A stretch of DNA of 64,000 nt, taken from Candidatus Gastranaerophilales bacterium. Lineage in GTDB: Bacteria; Cyanobacteriota; Vampirovibrionia; Gastranaerophilales; Gastranaerophilaceae. This document shows positions 24,561 through 33,204 of the stretch, in pieces. Within the stretch, counting starts at the first letter, position 1, and each line of letters begins with the position of its first letter. The notes under the pieces are model-generated. The model ran no database searches and was not told the origin of the DNA. It saw only the letters and a program-made list of their open reading frames with translations. The translations under genes and the position numbers were made by a program. The stretch spans positions 1 through 64,000 of the forward strand of contig CALUVW010000007.1 in NCBI GenBank assembly GCA_944324315.1. The letters are read 5' to 3'.

Positions 24561-26066
24561 TTAAAATTTAATGCCTGTATTAAATAGAGTATTTTTATAA
24601 TAATTAATGTCATTACTCGGTTGTTTAAATTTTTTGTCAGCTTTATCCGCAGGCAAAAATACTCCGAAGTTCCTACCTTCGTAAGCTATTTTCCAGTTAT
24701 CCGAATTTTTTAATTTATTATATACAGGGTAAACTTTTTCAATAATCATAACATCAGGTGGAAAATACGTAAATATCTGTTCCCAGTTTGGGTATGCAAG
24801 AAAAAATTCTTTTAATACCGGTACTGCGTAATCGTAATAAACTTCTTCATATCTTCCATCCATATAAATTAAATTTTGCGGATAGAGCTTGTATGCGGCA
24901 AAACTGCCGTAGCCGAAATTTGTTAACAATTTCCCTTTAATATTATTGATTTTAATAAATTCAACCTCTTTAACAGGATATGTATCAATTCCGACAGGAA
25001 TAGAAAATTCTTTTGCTGTTAAAGTAAATATTGAAATGAATAAAAGAAGTATGTATACAGCTTTGTTTTTCCAGGTTGGTAATTTAATATTTTGAATCAG
25101 TTTGTAAAAATCTTCGTACGTATAACACAGCACAGCAATTGCGAAAAACGGTAAAAGTTTAACATGTTCTATTGCAAGATAGAAAGTCATGGCCAGAACT
25201 GTGTATTTAACCTTATCGGCTTTGTTGTACCACTCTTTTATTGAGTTTGATTTTATATTTTTAAATATGGACATACTTTCAAATATAACAACAAAGAACA
25301 TGAAGATTTTGAACTTTATTTGTTTAAACAGATAAAATTTTGAGAATAATCCCCACCACTCAACAATATAAGGGCGTTTCATAAGATTTGCCTTGAAGAG
25401 AAATTTTATATATTCAATTCCCCATGGGTTTATTATTAATGCAATAAGTGAAAATAAAAGGGTTATCAAGTATTTTTTAAAAGGTTTTTTGTTTAAAAAT
25501 TCGCCAAAGGTATACATGGCTAAAAGTCCAAGCCCTGATGTTACTCCTCCGTGAATATTATTCCAAAGGATTATAATAAACGGAACAGTATAGAGTAATT
25601 TATTGTTTCCATGTCGTACTTTTTCCAGAATGTAAATAAATAAAGTAAAAAACAGGAAGCTGAACATGTGACATCTTATTGGATTGTTTAGATTGTCCAT
25701 AACAGCCATTAGTGCGAAGAAATAAAATAAAATATTATATGGCTGTATTTTTGTTCTGAGTTTAATAATTTGAGACGCAATAAAAAATATTGCAAAAAGC
25801 ATACATGCCTGTAGAATAATAAGACTATAAGGACCTAAAAATTTTAGGAAAAGGTAAAAAATTACGCCTGCACCCCATTCATGATCCCACCATGTGTGAA
25901 CCGGAGTGTATGAAAGGAAATCTGTCTTTAAGACATGACCGCCGTCAACTACTCCCATTCCTGCAATAAGTCTTGCCCACAGATCAAAATCAAAATAATT
26001 TGCGGTTGTTGAAAACGCAAGAATAAGCAAAAATAACGTTAAATAAAATAATATCCCCTTTTTCAT
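24561..26066 (-). CDS. multi-pass membrane protein, GT-C glycosyltransferase-like
   Basis: This 501-residue protein has ten or more predicted membrane helices and a C-terminal soluble part. The first periplasmic loop contains FDFDLWARLIAG and WWDHEWG, acidic motifs in the position where GT-C (PMT/ArnT-like) enzymes keep their catalytic Asp. The C-terminal domain includes NFGYGSFAAYKLYPQ and YMDGRYEEVY. The fold class is inferred from topology and motif placement. Sugar donor and acceptor are unknown. It probably heads an operon with the patatin gene. Confidence 0.6.
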   Translation of the reverse strand: MKKGILFYLTLFLLILAFSTTANYFDFDLWARLIAGMGVVDGGHVLKTDFLSYTPVHTWWDHEWGAGVIFYLFLKFLGPYSLIILQACMLFAIFFIASQIIKLRTKIQPYNILFYFFALMAVMDNLNNPIRCHMFSFLFFTLFIYILEKVRHGNNKLLYTVPFIIILWNNIHGGVTSGLGLLAMYTFGEFLNKKPFKKYLITLLFSLIALIINPWGIEYIKFLFKANLMKRPYIVEWWGLFSKFYLFKQIKFKIFMFFVVIFESMSIFKNIKSNSIKEWYNKADKVKYTVLAMTFYLAIEHVKLLPFFAIAVLCYTYEDFYKLIQNIKLPTWKNKAVYILLLFISIFTLTAKEFSIPVGIDTYPVKEVEFIKINNIKGKLLTNFGYGSFAAYKLYPQNLIYMDGRYEEVYYDYAVPVLKEFFLAYPNWEQIFTYFPPDVMIIEKVYPVYNKLKNSDNWKIAYEGRNFGVFLPADKADKKFKQPSNDINYYKNTLFNTGIKF

Positions 26067-26088
26067 AGTTATAATTTTATCATAAAAA

Positions 26089-26126
26089 CTAAAAACACCG
26101 CTGAATACTTTCTACGGTGTTTTTAG
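26089..26126 (-). terminator. intrinsic terminator after the HEAT-like gene
   Basis: A perfect 12-bp inverted repeat CTAAAAACACCG/CGGTGTTTTTAG with a 14-nt loop; a T-run follows on the minus strand. Confidence 0.8.
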
Positions 26127-26147
26127 TTAATTTATAAATTTCACTTA

Positions 26148-26432
26148 TTAAGCTGCAATAGAACCTTTGATTTCTCTGATAAGATATTCTGCAACCCATT
26201 CAAAATCTTTATTGCATTCAGCAGCTTGTTTTAAATATTTAACGGAAGCGTCTCCTATTCTAATCAAAGTCATAGCTACAACACCTCTTTTTATCCCTCT
26301 TACAACCTGCAATTCATTAACTAACTGCGGAAGAGCAGATTTTCCGATACTTACCAATTCATTTTCCAATTCATTTTTTGTAGTGTTGTCTGCATTTTCT
26401 AATTTTGAAAGAATTTCATTAACTGTTTCCAT
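26148..26432 (-). CDS. small HEAT-repeat-like protein
   Basis: This 94-residue all-helical protein (METVNEILSKLENAD start) resembles one to two HEAT repeats, with the pattern ELVSIGKSALPQLVNEL and TLIRIGDASVKYLKQA. The ATG at 26432 is chosen because the GGAG that would be its ribosome binding site lies at good spacing; an upstream ATG overlaps that site. It is a stand-alone unit with its own terminator. A protein-interaction role is the most that can be said. Confidence 0.65.
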   Translation of the reverse strand: METVNEILSKLENADNTTKNELENELVSIGKSALPQLVNELQVVRGIKRGVVAMTLIRIGDASVKYLKQAAECNKDFEWVAEYLIREIKGSIAA

Positions 26433-26540
26433 TATAATTATCTCCATTTATCTAATCTATATTATGATTATAAACTAAAAAATAGATGACTTTTGATTTC
26501 CTTACATAATCTTTATATCGTATAAAGATTAAAATAATAT

Positions 26541-26569
26541 AAAATAAAAAAGCAGGTAAAAACCTGCTT
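26541..26569 (-). terminator. intrinsic terminator after the 758-residue protein gene
   Basis: An 8-bp stem AAGCAGGT/ACCTGCTT with a 4-nt loop, followed on the minus strand by a T-run. Confidence 0.85.
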
Positions 26570-26602
26570 GAAAAACAAATTGTGTAGGGGAAAAAATAAG
26601 TG

Positions 26603-28879
26603 TTAGCTGTATATTTTAAAAGTCCTTTCAATATTTTTATCAATAGCTGATTTTATTGAATCATATTCAGTCTGTAGTGAATTGTGTTCAGTATCTATAT
26701 TTTTCAATTCAAGATCATATTTTTTATCTTTATTTTCGATTTTTTTCATTGCAGCATTGTATTCAGCCTCCGCAATTGTAACTGCAGCGTTGTTTGTCTG
26801 TTCAGTAATATCACTGCAATTTGAGTACATTAATGTATTCCATGTTGAATTAGAATCAACCTGTTCCATAGTGACTAAGCCGCTTTCAAGGGCAAATTGC
26901 ATCCATTCTGAGCTTGACGCAAGACCGTCTTGAATAACTTGATAATTATGTTTAGTACCTCCGCCCATTCTTTCAAAGAGGTTGGCGTACCATTGATATT
27001 TGGCTTCTCCGTTTTCATTTCCGTTATTAGTATCAATCCATGTGTATTTGGGTTCGCCGTATGTGTTGAATACTCTATCTAATATTTCGACATCATAAAT
27101 TGCCTGGAAATTTTCTTGTAGGCCTGCTTCACCCATTTTAATCCATATTTGATCTAAATCTATGAGATTAGAGATTTCTTCATACTTCAAAGTATAGTTG
27201 CCATTACTATCTTTCCAGCCATTACCATCAAAACCGCCGCTTATATCAAATCCATAAACTTGTAACAACTCTTCTGCAGCAGATACATAGTTTTGATATG
27301 CTGCTGTATCTGGATCAGGTTTAAAAACCTTTTCATTTACATTCCAGTTTAAGTAAACTCCGCTTTCAAGTCTTTTAAGTATACTTTCAAGACAATCTCT
27401 TACATATTGTTGTGTATCTAAGCGAGCCAAATTAGATTCTTTAGTTACATTTAGATATCCCTCTTGGCTCATGTTCGAGATAATTGCGTTATAGAGTTCC
27501 TCGCCATCAATAGTGCTATCATTATCAGTATCTACAGAAGTCGGATCTAGGCTTTTCGTATAATGTCCGTCTTCCCCCCCTGTATATGATGCAAATATAT
27601 ATGAATCCACTACCCCGGAAGCGTCCTTTACATTAATTATTATTGCATTACTATTTGTATCTTTTCCTGTAACTACCTGACCAGTTGTAATTTCTGCGGT
27701 ATATTCAGTGCTTACGCTAGGGGTTCCATTTTCGTCTGTTTCATATATTTCTACAGTACCATCTTCGTATATTCTGAATTCAATATCAGAGTCATTATCA
27801 GCTCTATTATCCGTTAATTGAATATAGGCTCGTTCTGTACCGTCTGCTTGTGTTTCAGTTCCTGTCACAAACGGAGAATTGCCATCGCCGTATCCTTTTC
27901 TTATTAGGGAGTTGGCTTCTTGGCTCAAATTTTTAAAAAATTGTTCTTCTTCAGTAGGATTTGTATCAGGATTTCCATTTGTAGGAGCATATTTTAGACA
28001 TGCATTCACTAAACCATTAACAGCATGTATCAGCGCATCGGTATCTTCAGCACTTGCGGCTGTTGCACTTTCATTATCTGAAGCTGGTAATATGGTATTA
28101 ATATAGTCTTTAAGTGTTGTTATATTGACGCTGCCTATTTTATCAGTTGTTCCAGGTTTATTTGCGTTACAACTTGAATATATATAGTCGCCAGTAGTAA
28201 TCAATGGATTGTTGTCATTATTAAATATTTCTGTCATTTTTTGCGTAACTGCTTCTGCATACGCAGTATATGCAGTGTCAAAATGTTGCAATGCATTCTG
28301 ATAATTATAATACTGTTCACTGGCAATTGTTGTCATGTAGCCTGGATGAAGTGTACTTCCGCTTATTCCTTCATAATATGACTTTAATTGTTCTGGTGTC
28401 ATACCTGTTGAATTGTAAATAGCTTCCCCAGTCTCTTCATCCACCCCGCTCATGTACAGAACATGACCATTTTCATCTAAATCAAGATTCTCTGAGCTAA
28501 AATATGTAGTATCATTTGTCAGACCGTAAAATCCGACAAATTTTTCAAGGCTTCCGTCTGCATTTTGATAATTTAGTGCATCTTTTTCTGAAACTAAAAT
28601 TTGCCCTGATGCATTTGAAATTCCGTATTGGTTATTATACGGATTGTATGCTGTCAAAGAATTAAAAGTTAGTTGCTGATAACTTGTATTGTTATCTGCA
28701 TCATAATTTGTAAACATTAATTGAGCTTGATTTAGGGCGTTAACATACGCTTCACTTACCTGTGAACTTTCAGTAGCAAGACGCATCTTGTTATTGTTGA
28801 TAATCTGAGCTCTTAACTCGTTATCAGACATACGAGATGTGATTGATAATAATCTAGCTTGTCCTGCCGCCATTCCCAT
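26603..28879 (-). CDS. large lineage-type hypothetical protein, 758 aa
   Basis: I do not recognise a characterised family. The N-terminus MGMAAGQARLLSITSRMSDNE is helical and amphipathic, resembling the N-termini of flagellar/type III-type rod and hook proteins and of large Gastranaerophilales proteins of unknown role. The centre is acidic and rich in N, D, T, G and Y, with several DxDxDG-like loops (for example DTDNDSTIDGEE, calcium-loop-like). The C-terminus is a coiled coil (about residues 690-755). No signal peptide is visible. An AAAGGT lies 12 bp before the ATG. A secreted or surface structural protein exported by a non-Sec route is a guess from composition. Confidence 0.7.
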   Translation of the reverse strand: MGMAAGQARLLSITSRMSDNELRAQIINNNKMRLATESSQVSEAYVNALNQAQLMFTNYDADNNTSYQQLTFNSLTAYNPYNNQYGISNASGQILVSEKDALNYQNADGSLEKFVGFYGLTNDTTYFSSENLDLDENGHVLYMSGVDEETGEAIYNSTGMTPEQLKSYYEGISGSTLHPGYMTTIASEQYYNYQNALQHFDTAYTAYAEAVTQKMTEIFNNDNNPLITTGDYIYSSCNANKPGTTDKIGSVNITTLKDYINTILPASDNESATAASAEDTDALIHAVNGLVNACLKYAPTNGNPDTNPTEEEQFFKNLSQEANSLIRKGYGDGNSPFVTGTETQADGTERAYIQLTDNRADNDSDIEFRIYEDGTVEIYETDENGTPSVSTEYTAEITTGQVVTGKDTNSNAIIINVKDASGVVDSYIFASYTGGEDGHYTKSLDPTSVDTDNDSTIDGEELYNAIISNMSQEGYLNVTKESNLARLDTQQYVRDCLESILKRLESGVYLNWNVNEKVFKPDPDTAAYQNYVSAAEELLQVYGFDISGGFDGNGWKDSNGNYTLKYEEISNLIDLDQIWIKMGEAGLQENFQAIYDVEILDRVFNTYGEPKYTWIDTNNGNENGEAKYQWYANLFERMGGGTKHNYQVIQDGLASSSEWMQFALESGLVTMEQVDSNSTWNTLMYSNCSDITEQTNNAAVTIAEAEYNAAMKKIENKDKKYDLELKNIDTEHNSLQTEYDSIKSAIDKNIERTFKIYS

Positions 28880-28972
28880 AGTCGACGTTTACCTTTCAAT
28901 TTTCCTTAGTAACTTTCACTATGGTATGTCGGATATTTTACGTAAAAACTTTAATAATTTGATGTTATTTTG

Positions 28973-30016
28973 TTACAAATTGTAATCTTTTTCTATTTTT
29001 CGTAATGCTCTGAACAATCGTTCTAATTTCTTTATATCCGTACCAATTCCGCAAAGAAGCATAGTTGAAATATCGTTTGTTTTTTCATCCTCAATATCAA
29101 AATCTTCATAGAGCTTTTCTGATAGTTCATAACCAGTCATGCCATCTTTTTTTATTAGAATTTTTGTTATGTCATCACCGCCAAAGTCAACGTTAACAAC
29201 TGAATTTTTTAGAGTTTTAATACATTCAATAAGATTATCAAGTTTTTTTCGGCATCTTTTGGAGTTCAAAAAATTTATGTTTGCCTCAATGCTTGCAAGA
29301 AGCGGATATGAAGGCGATGTAGTATTAATCATCGAAAGAGCTTTATCTGCATTTAAGCCGCAATTTACATGTAAAAGTGCTGTGGGATTGAGTCCGCCAG
29401 CAGTTTTATGAAGCGACTGGATTGTAAAATCAGCAATTTTAACGGCACTTTCAGGAAGCTTATCTGAAAATGGATAAAGCGCGCCGTGGGCTTCATCAAC
29501 AATTAAATAAGCCTGATTTTTCTCACAAACTTTTTTTAATGCTTTTATATCAGAAACAATTCCCTCATAAGTAGGTGATGTAACAATAACAGCCTTAACC
29601 CCTTTTATATCAATTAAATCAGGTGTAGTTTTATCCGGCACTCCCCACTCTTTAATTATAGGCAGTTCATAATAAACAGGCTCACATCCCGCAAGTTGTA
29701 CTGCGTTAAAATGTGAAGGATGTGCGTTATTCCATATTAAAACTTTATCGCCTTTTTGAGTACATGCAAGCACAGAGGCAATTATACCGCTTGTTGAGCC
29801 GTTTATTAGAAAGCAGGTCTGTTTTGTCCCGTAAATTTTTCTGGCATTATTCTGTGCTATCTCAAGTGCTGACTGCGGATCATAAGCGTCAGTTTCTGAT
29901 ATATCATACTTATAAAACTGTTTGAATTTATGAAAAATAAAAAACTTTTGAGCATGTGATGGCGTTGTAAACAAAAGCTTTCTATTTTTTCTTCTTAATA
30001 AATTTACAAAGCTCAT
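28973..30016 (-). CDS. short Orn/Lys/Arg decarboxylase-family PLP protein
   Basis: This 347-residue protein corresponds to the PLP-binding major domain of the fold-type I Orn/Lys/Arg decarboxylases (PF01276). It has FLINGSTSGI, NAHPSHFNA, VTSPTYEGIVSD, the cofactor Asp in IVDEAHGAL and the Schiff-base lysine in SLHKTAGGL. It is about 130 residues shorter than typical family members and seems to keep only a small C-terminal domain. Decarboxylase activity, leading to polyamines, is plausible but not assured. AAGG precedes the ATG by about 7 bp. The repeat-rich region 30017-30176 lies upstream. Confidence 0.8.
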   Translation of the reverse strand: MSFVNLLRRKNRKLLFTTPSHAQKFFIFHKFKQFYKYDISETDAYDPQSALEIAQNNARKIYGTKQTCFLINGSTSGIIASVLACTQKGDKVLIWNNAHPSHFNAVQLAGCEPVYYELPIIKEWGVPDKTTPDLIDIKGVKAVIVTSPTYEGIVSDIKALKKVCEKNQAYLIVDEAHGALYPFSDKLPESAVKIADFTIQSLHKTAGGLNPTALLHVNCGLNADKALSMINTTSPSYPLLASIEANINFLNSKRCRKKLDNLIECIKTLKNSVVNVDFGGDDITKILIKKDGMTGYELSEKLYEDFDIEDEKTNDISTMLLCGIGTDIKKLERLFRALRKIEKDYNL

Positions 30017-30021
30017 TAATA

Positions 30022-30176
30022 CCTTTTTACCCTCTCCCTAACCCTCCCCCGAGGGAGGGGAATAATATTTGTAAGAGATTCCGAAACAAGTTCGGAATGA
30101 CATTTATTAGAGCGGCTACACACTTCTTTAGTTAAGGCTGTATAAATAACCCGAGTGGCGGCTTGAGCGGCTACGC
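30022..30176. repeat. non-coding patch of dispersed repeats
   Basis: It contains CCCTCTCCCTAACCC followed by the inverted pair CCCTCCC/GGGAGGG, then GATTCCGAAACAAGTTCGG with AATGACATT, and two copies of GAGCGGCTAC (30112 and 30167). The second type recurs near 23285, and the third resembles short stretches at 11341 and 33186. No coding potential. Confidence 0.6.
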
Positions 30177-30767
30177 TCATTTGTTGCTGATTTCTATACT
30201 TCTTTTTGTGCAGTATTGTATTAATGTCATTTTATCTTTACTTGTGTTATATTCAAATCGTCCTGAAACAGTAAAATTTCCGTTTTCAGTCTTTTCGATT
30301 CTTATAGGAGAAAATGCGCATTCTACGGATTGCTCTTCTGACAAAGGTAATATTATTTTGTAATCACCTTCAATATTAATATTTTCGCAAGTTTTGAATT
30401 TCATACCGCCAGCAGAAATATCAAGTGTTGTTATCTTGTGAGCACCATAGTCATATACCAGTTCCAATTCATGCACATATTTTATACGAGTGTATTGGCG
30501 TCTTTGCAAAAATCTGTGTTTTGCAGGATTTGCAATCTTAACTCTTTTTCCCTCTATTGTTTCGGGGTACGAATCAAAATACAGGGTGCCATGATTTGTC
30601 TGTGTATAAAATTCACAGAAGTTGTGTCGCATCATTCCTGTGGGTTCGTATTCAAGTTCTATTGTAAAATATTTTGGTTCAACTTCAACTATCGTTCCTT
30701 TATTAGCACATTTAAAATCAGAAGGAACAACAGTAATTTTTCTATCTTTTTCAATTAATTCTCTCAT
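30177..30767 (-). CDS. PilZ-domain protein (c-di-GMP receptor type)
   Basis: This 196-residue protein has an N-terminal YcgR-like beta domain and a C-terminal PilZ domain. The c-di-GMP-binding signature is complete: RRQYTR (RxxxR, about residue 93) and DISAGG (DxSxxG, about residue 117). The ATG at 30767 is chosen over one seven codons upstream because AGAGGA lies just before it. PilZ receptors typically control motility, adhesion or polysaccharide synthesis. No diguanylate cyclase is in the window. Confidence 0.88.
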   Translation of the reverse strand: MRELIEKDRKITVVPSDFKCANKGTIVEVEPKYFTIELEYEPTGMMRHNFCEFYTQTNHGTLYFDSYPETIEGKRVKIANPAKHRFLQRRQYTRIKYVHELELVYDYGAHKITTLDISAGGMKFKTCENINIEGDYKIILPLSEEQSVECAFSPIRIEKTENGNFTVSGRFEYNTSKDKMTLIQYCTKRSIEISNK

Positions 30768-30836
30768 AATAATCCTCTTTCTTAACATTAATTCTACACT
30801 ATTTTTTTTAGTTTGTCGATATGTTAAGAAAGAAAA

Positions 30837-30859
30837 GCCCTGATCATATGAGTCAGGGC
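30837..30859 (-). terminator. hairpin with minus-strand T-run, possible terminator
   Basis: A 7-bp stem GCCCTGA/TCAGGGC with a 9-nt loop, followed on the minus strand by TTTTCTTTC. It lies about 70 bp before the PilZ start, so it could end read-through from the secY operon or attenuate PilZ expression. Confidence 0.5.
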
Positions 30860-30962
30860 GAAAATACTGAGCAATCAGAAGAGTTGAGGATTTACATTTA
30901 TATAATACTTATTTTTCAGCTCATTATCATTCAACTAAATAGCTATTGTTTGCAATAAAAAA

Positions 30963-30987
30963 ATAGCCCCTAAGTATTAGAGGCTAT
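30963..30987 (-). terminator. terminator of the rpsE-secY operon
   Basis: An 11-bp stem (one mismatch) ATAGCC...GGCTAT with a 3-nt loop and T-runs on both strands, 25 bp after the secY stop. Confidence 0.75.
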
Positions 30988-31011
30988 CTTTTTTATTGTT
31001 TTTTACTATGA

Positions 31012-32349
31012 TTATTCTTTTAAGAATGATTCATAATTTCTTGCCAGAAGGTGTGTTCTTACCTGATTTATTAAATCAAGCGCTACACCTACCATGATTA
31101 TCAGCGATGTTGCACCGATACCTTGAATTGTTTTGATGTTGGTTACATAACTTGCAAGTGACGGAACAAGTGCAATAATACCGAGTCCCATAGCTCCTAT
31201 GAATGTTGTTTTTGTCAATATTCTGTCAAGAGCTTCTGCGGTCGGTCTGCCCGGTTTAATTCCCGGAATTGATGATCCGTATTTTTTCAGGTTATCCGCA
31301 ATATCTTTTGGCTGCATATTCGGCATGATTGACGCATAGAAAAATGTCAATGCAACAATCAGCAAGAAATATAAAACGTAATAAGTTATACCGTCAGGGC
31401 TTAAAAACTGGTTTAACTGTATAACCACATTTTTAACAGCCTCGCTTTTGAAATTAGCCTGCCCGACAAGACTTAAAATTGTTGACGGGAAAAGCAAAAT
31501 CGCAATAGCAAAGATAATCGGCATTACACCGCCAGGATTAAGTTTAAACGGAATAAAAGAATTCATACCGCCGTAAACTTTATTGCCTACCTGCCTTTTT
31601 GGATTGACAATAATTACTTTTCTTACTGCTTCCTGCATAATTACAATGAATACCATTGCTGCAAAGAAGATTAAAAGTAAAACTGCCAACCCTAGCTGCA
31701 TCATTGAATTGTTTGCAACAATTTGTGCAGTTCTAGACGCGTAAATCGGAATACCTGACAGGATACCGATAAAGATGATTAGAGAACCGCCGTTTCCTAT
31801 ACCTTTTTCGGTAATAAGCTCAGATATCCACATTACAAGAACCGAACCTGCTGTTAACACTACAATTGAACTTATAAAGAACATTACAGGATTAACGTTC
31901 GGCAATACAGCACCCGGCAGATGGTGCAGATATAACATAAAAATTAATGACTGGAACACAGCTAATACAACAGTAAATACTCTTGTATATTGTGACAGTT
32001 TACGTCTGCCTGCTTCTCCTTCTTCTTTCTGAAGTTTTTCCAACGATGGAATAACAACAGAAACAAGTTGGATAATAATTGATGATGTGATGTAAGGGCC
32101 GATACCTAAGGCAAATATTGAAACTTTTCCTAAAGCACCGCCTGAAAACAAATCTAAAAAGCCGATTATATTGTTTCCTTGAGCTATGTTTTGGAAAATC
32201 TGGTTATTAATACCAAACAACGGCATCTGAACCCCGAATCTGAATGCGGCAATCATCAGGAAAGTAAACAATATTTTTTGTTTCAATCCTGATGCGTTCC
32301 ACATTGATAACAAATCATCAGTTGTAGGCATTTTCATTTGTGGTGCCAT
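31012..32349 (-). CDS. secY: preprotein translocase subunit SecY
   Basis: SecY forms the channel of the Sec translocon. The 445-residue protein has ten hydrophobic helices. Recognisable segments include the N-terminal GLKQKILFTFLMIAAFRFGVQ (the first helix; quoted as GLKQKILFTFL and AAFRFGVQ), the plug-region SGGALGKVSIFALGIGPYI and the conserved cytoplasmic loops. The start codon overlaps the rplO stop by one base (TAATG), so the two are coupled. The usual downstream adk/map/infA genes are absent. Confidence 0.97.
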   Translation of the reverse strand: MAPQMKMPTTDDLLSMWNASGLKQKILFTFLMIAAFRFGVQMPLFGINNQIFQNIAQGNNIIGFLDLFSGGALGKVSIFALGIGPYITSSIIIQLVSVVIPSLEKLQKEEGEAGRRKLSQYTRVFTVVLAVFQSLIFMLYLHHLPGAVLPNVNPVMFFISSIVVLTAGSVLVMWISELITEKGIGNGGSLIIFIGILSGIPIYASRTAQIVANNSMMQLGLAVLLLIFFAAMVFIVIMQEAVRKVIIVNPKRQVGNKVYGGMNSFIPFKLNPGGVMPIIFAIAILLFPSTILSLVGQANFKSEAVKNVVIQLNQFLSPDGITYYVLYFLLIVALTFFYASIMPNMQPKDIADNLKKYGSSIPGIKPGRPTAEALDRILTKTTFIGAMGLGIIALVPSLASYVTNIKTIQGIGATSLIIMVGVALDLINQVRTHLLARNYESFLKE

Positions 32350-32795
32350 TATACTAACTCAACCTTTCCGCCTGCTTTTTCGATTTTTTCTTTTGCTGAT
32401 GGTGTTACATAACAAGCTTTTACAGTAACAGCACCTTTTAATTCGCCGTTACCTAAAACTCTTAAACCAACACATGAAGGATGTACTCTGCCTGCTTCTT
32501 TCAAAATTTCAAGAGAAACTTCTTTCAAACCATACTGAGCAATTCTGCCGACATTGATTTCAGCATATTGAAGCTGGTTGATAAGTTTAAAGCCTTTTAA
32601 TTTCGGCATTTGTCTGTAACCCGGCATCTGTCCGCCTTCAAAACCTCTTTTTGCAGAGCTTCCTGAACGCTGGCCTTCACCGTTGTGACCGCGGCAAGAT
32701 GTTTTACCTCTGCCTGATGAACGGCCTCTGCCTACTCTTTTAGTTTTATGTGTTGAACCTTCTGCAGGTCTTAAATCTTCTAATGTAATTGTCAT
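32349..32795 (-). CDS. rplO: 50S ribosomal protein L15
   Basis: L15, 148 residues, in the large subunit. The N-terminal LEDLRPAEGSTHKTKRVGRG, the Gly/Arg-rich segment RGKTSCRGHNGEGQRSGS and the FEGGQMPGYRQMPKLKGF motif are diagnostic. A Shine-Dalgarno AAAGGAA precedes the ATG. A 139-bp gap separates it from rpmD upstream, unusually long for this operon. Confidence 0.97.
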   Translation of the reverse strand: MTITLEDLRPAEGSTHKTKRVGRGRSSGRGKTSCRGHNGEGQRSGSSAKRGFEGGQMPGYRQMPKLKGFKLINQLQYAEINVGRIAQYGLKEVSLEILKEAGRVHPSCVGLRVLGNGELKGAVTVKACYVTPSAKEKIEKAGGKVELV

Positions 32796-32934
32796 TTTTA
32801 AATTTCCTTTCTTTTACTGCGCCTCGCATAAAACGACACTGCTCTAATCTAAATTAATTGTTTTTGTGCAGCTCTGCTCGGCTTGCTCGCTTTCACTATC
32901 GCCTTAAAAAAAGGCTATACGCAATTATGCAGAT
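32796..32934. other. 139-bp non-coding spacer inside the ribosomal protein operon
   Basis: It contains a small hairpin (GCCTT/AAGGC around a T-run on the minus strand, near 32901-32917) and GC-richer stretches such as GCAGCTCTGCTCGGCTTGC. This resembles inserted repeat material. Nothing coding is seen. Confidence 0.5.
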
Positions 32935-33126
32935 TTACTCAACGATTTGAACTAAATGAGGCACTTTGTTTACCATGCCTAAAATAGTTGCACTGTTGTA
33001 GTGTTCTACAATTTGATTTTGTTTTTTCAAACCTAAACCTGCAACAACTCTGCGCTGCTTTTCAGAAGCACCGATAAGGCTGCCTGTAAGTTTGATTTTG
33101 ATTTGTTTTAATTCTGTTTTTGCCAT
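32935..33126 (-). CDS. rpmD: 50S ribosomal protein L30
   Basis: L30, 63 residues from the ATG at 33126 (MAKTELKQIKIKLTGSLIG). It has the typical core GASEKQRRVVAGLGLKK and the end VNKVPHLVQIVE. A longer frame start ten codons upstream has no ribosome binding site, while AAAGGAAA lies before the chosen one. It is positioned between rpsE and rplO as in the standard spc operon. Confidence 0.95.
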   Translation of the reverse strand: MAKTELKQIKIKLTGSLIGASEKQRRVVAGLGLKKQNQIVEHYNSATILGMVNKVPHLVQIVE

Positions 33127-33204
33127 TTTATTATTTCCTTTTATTTTATAATACAAAGTTTGATTAATTTAATAAATAACCTGATGCGGCTACGTGCGCA
33201 GCAC

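Noticed and set aside
26452-26643. A 63-residue hydrophobic frame on the minus strand
   Set aside because: It overlaps the terminator of the 758-residue gene and part of that gene's end, has no ribosome binding site, and its composition is that of translated AT-rich spacer.
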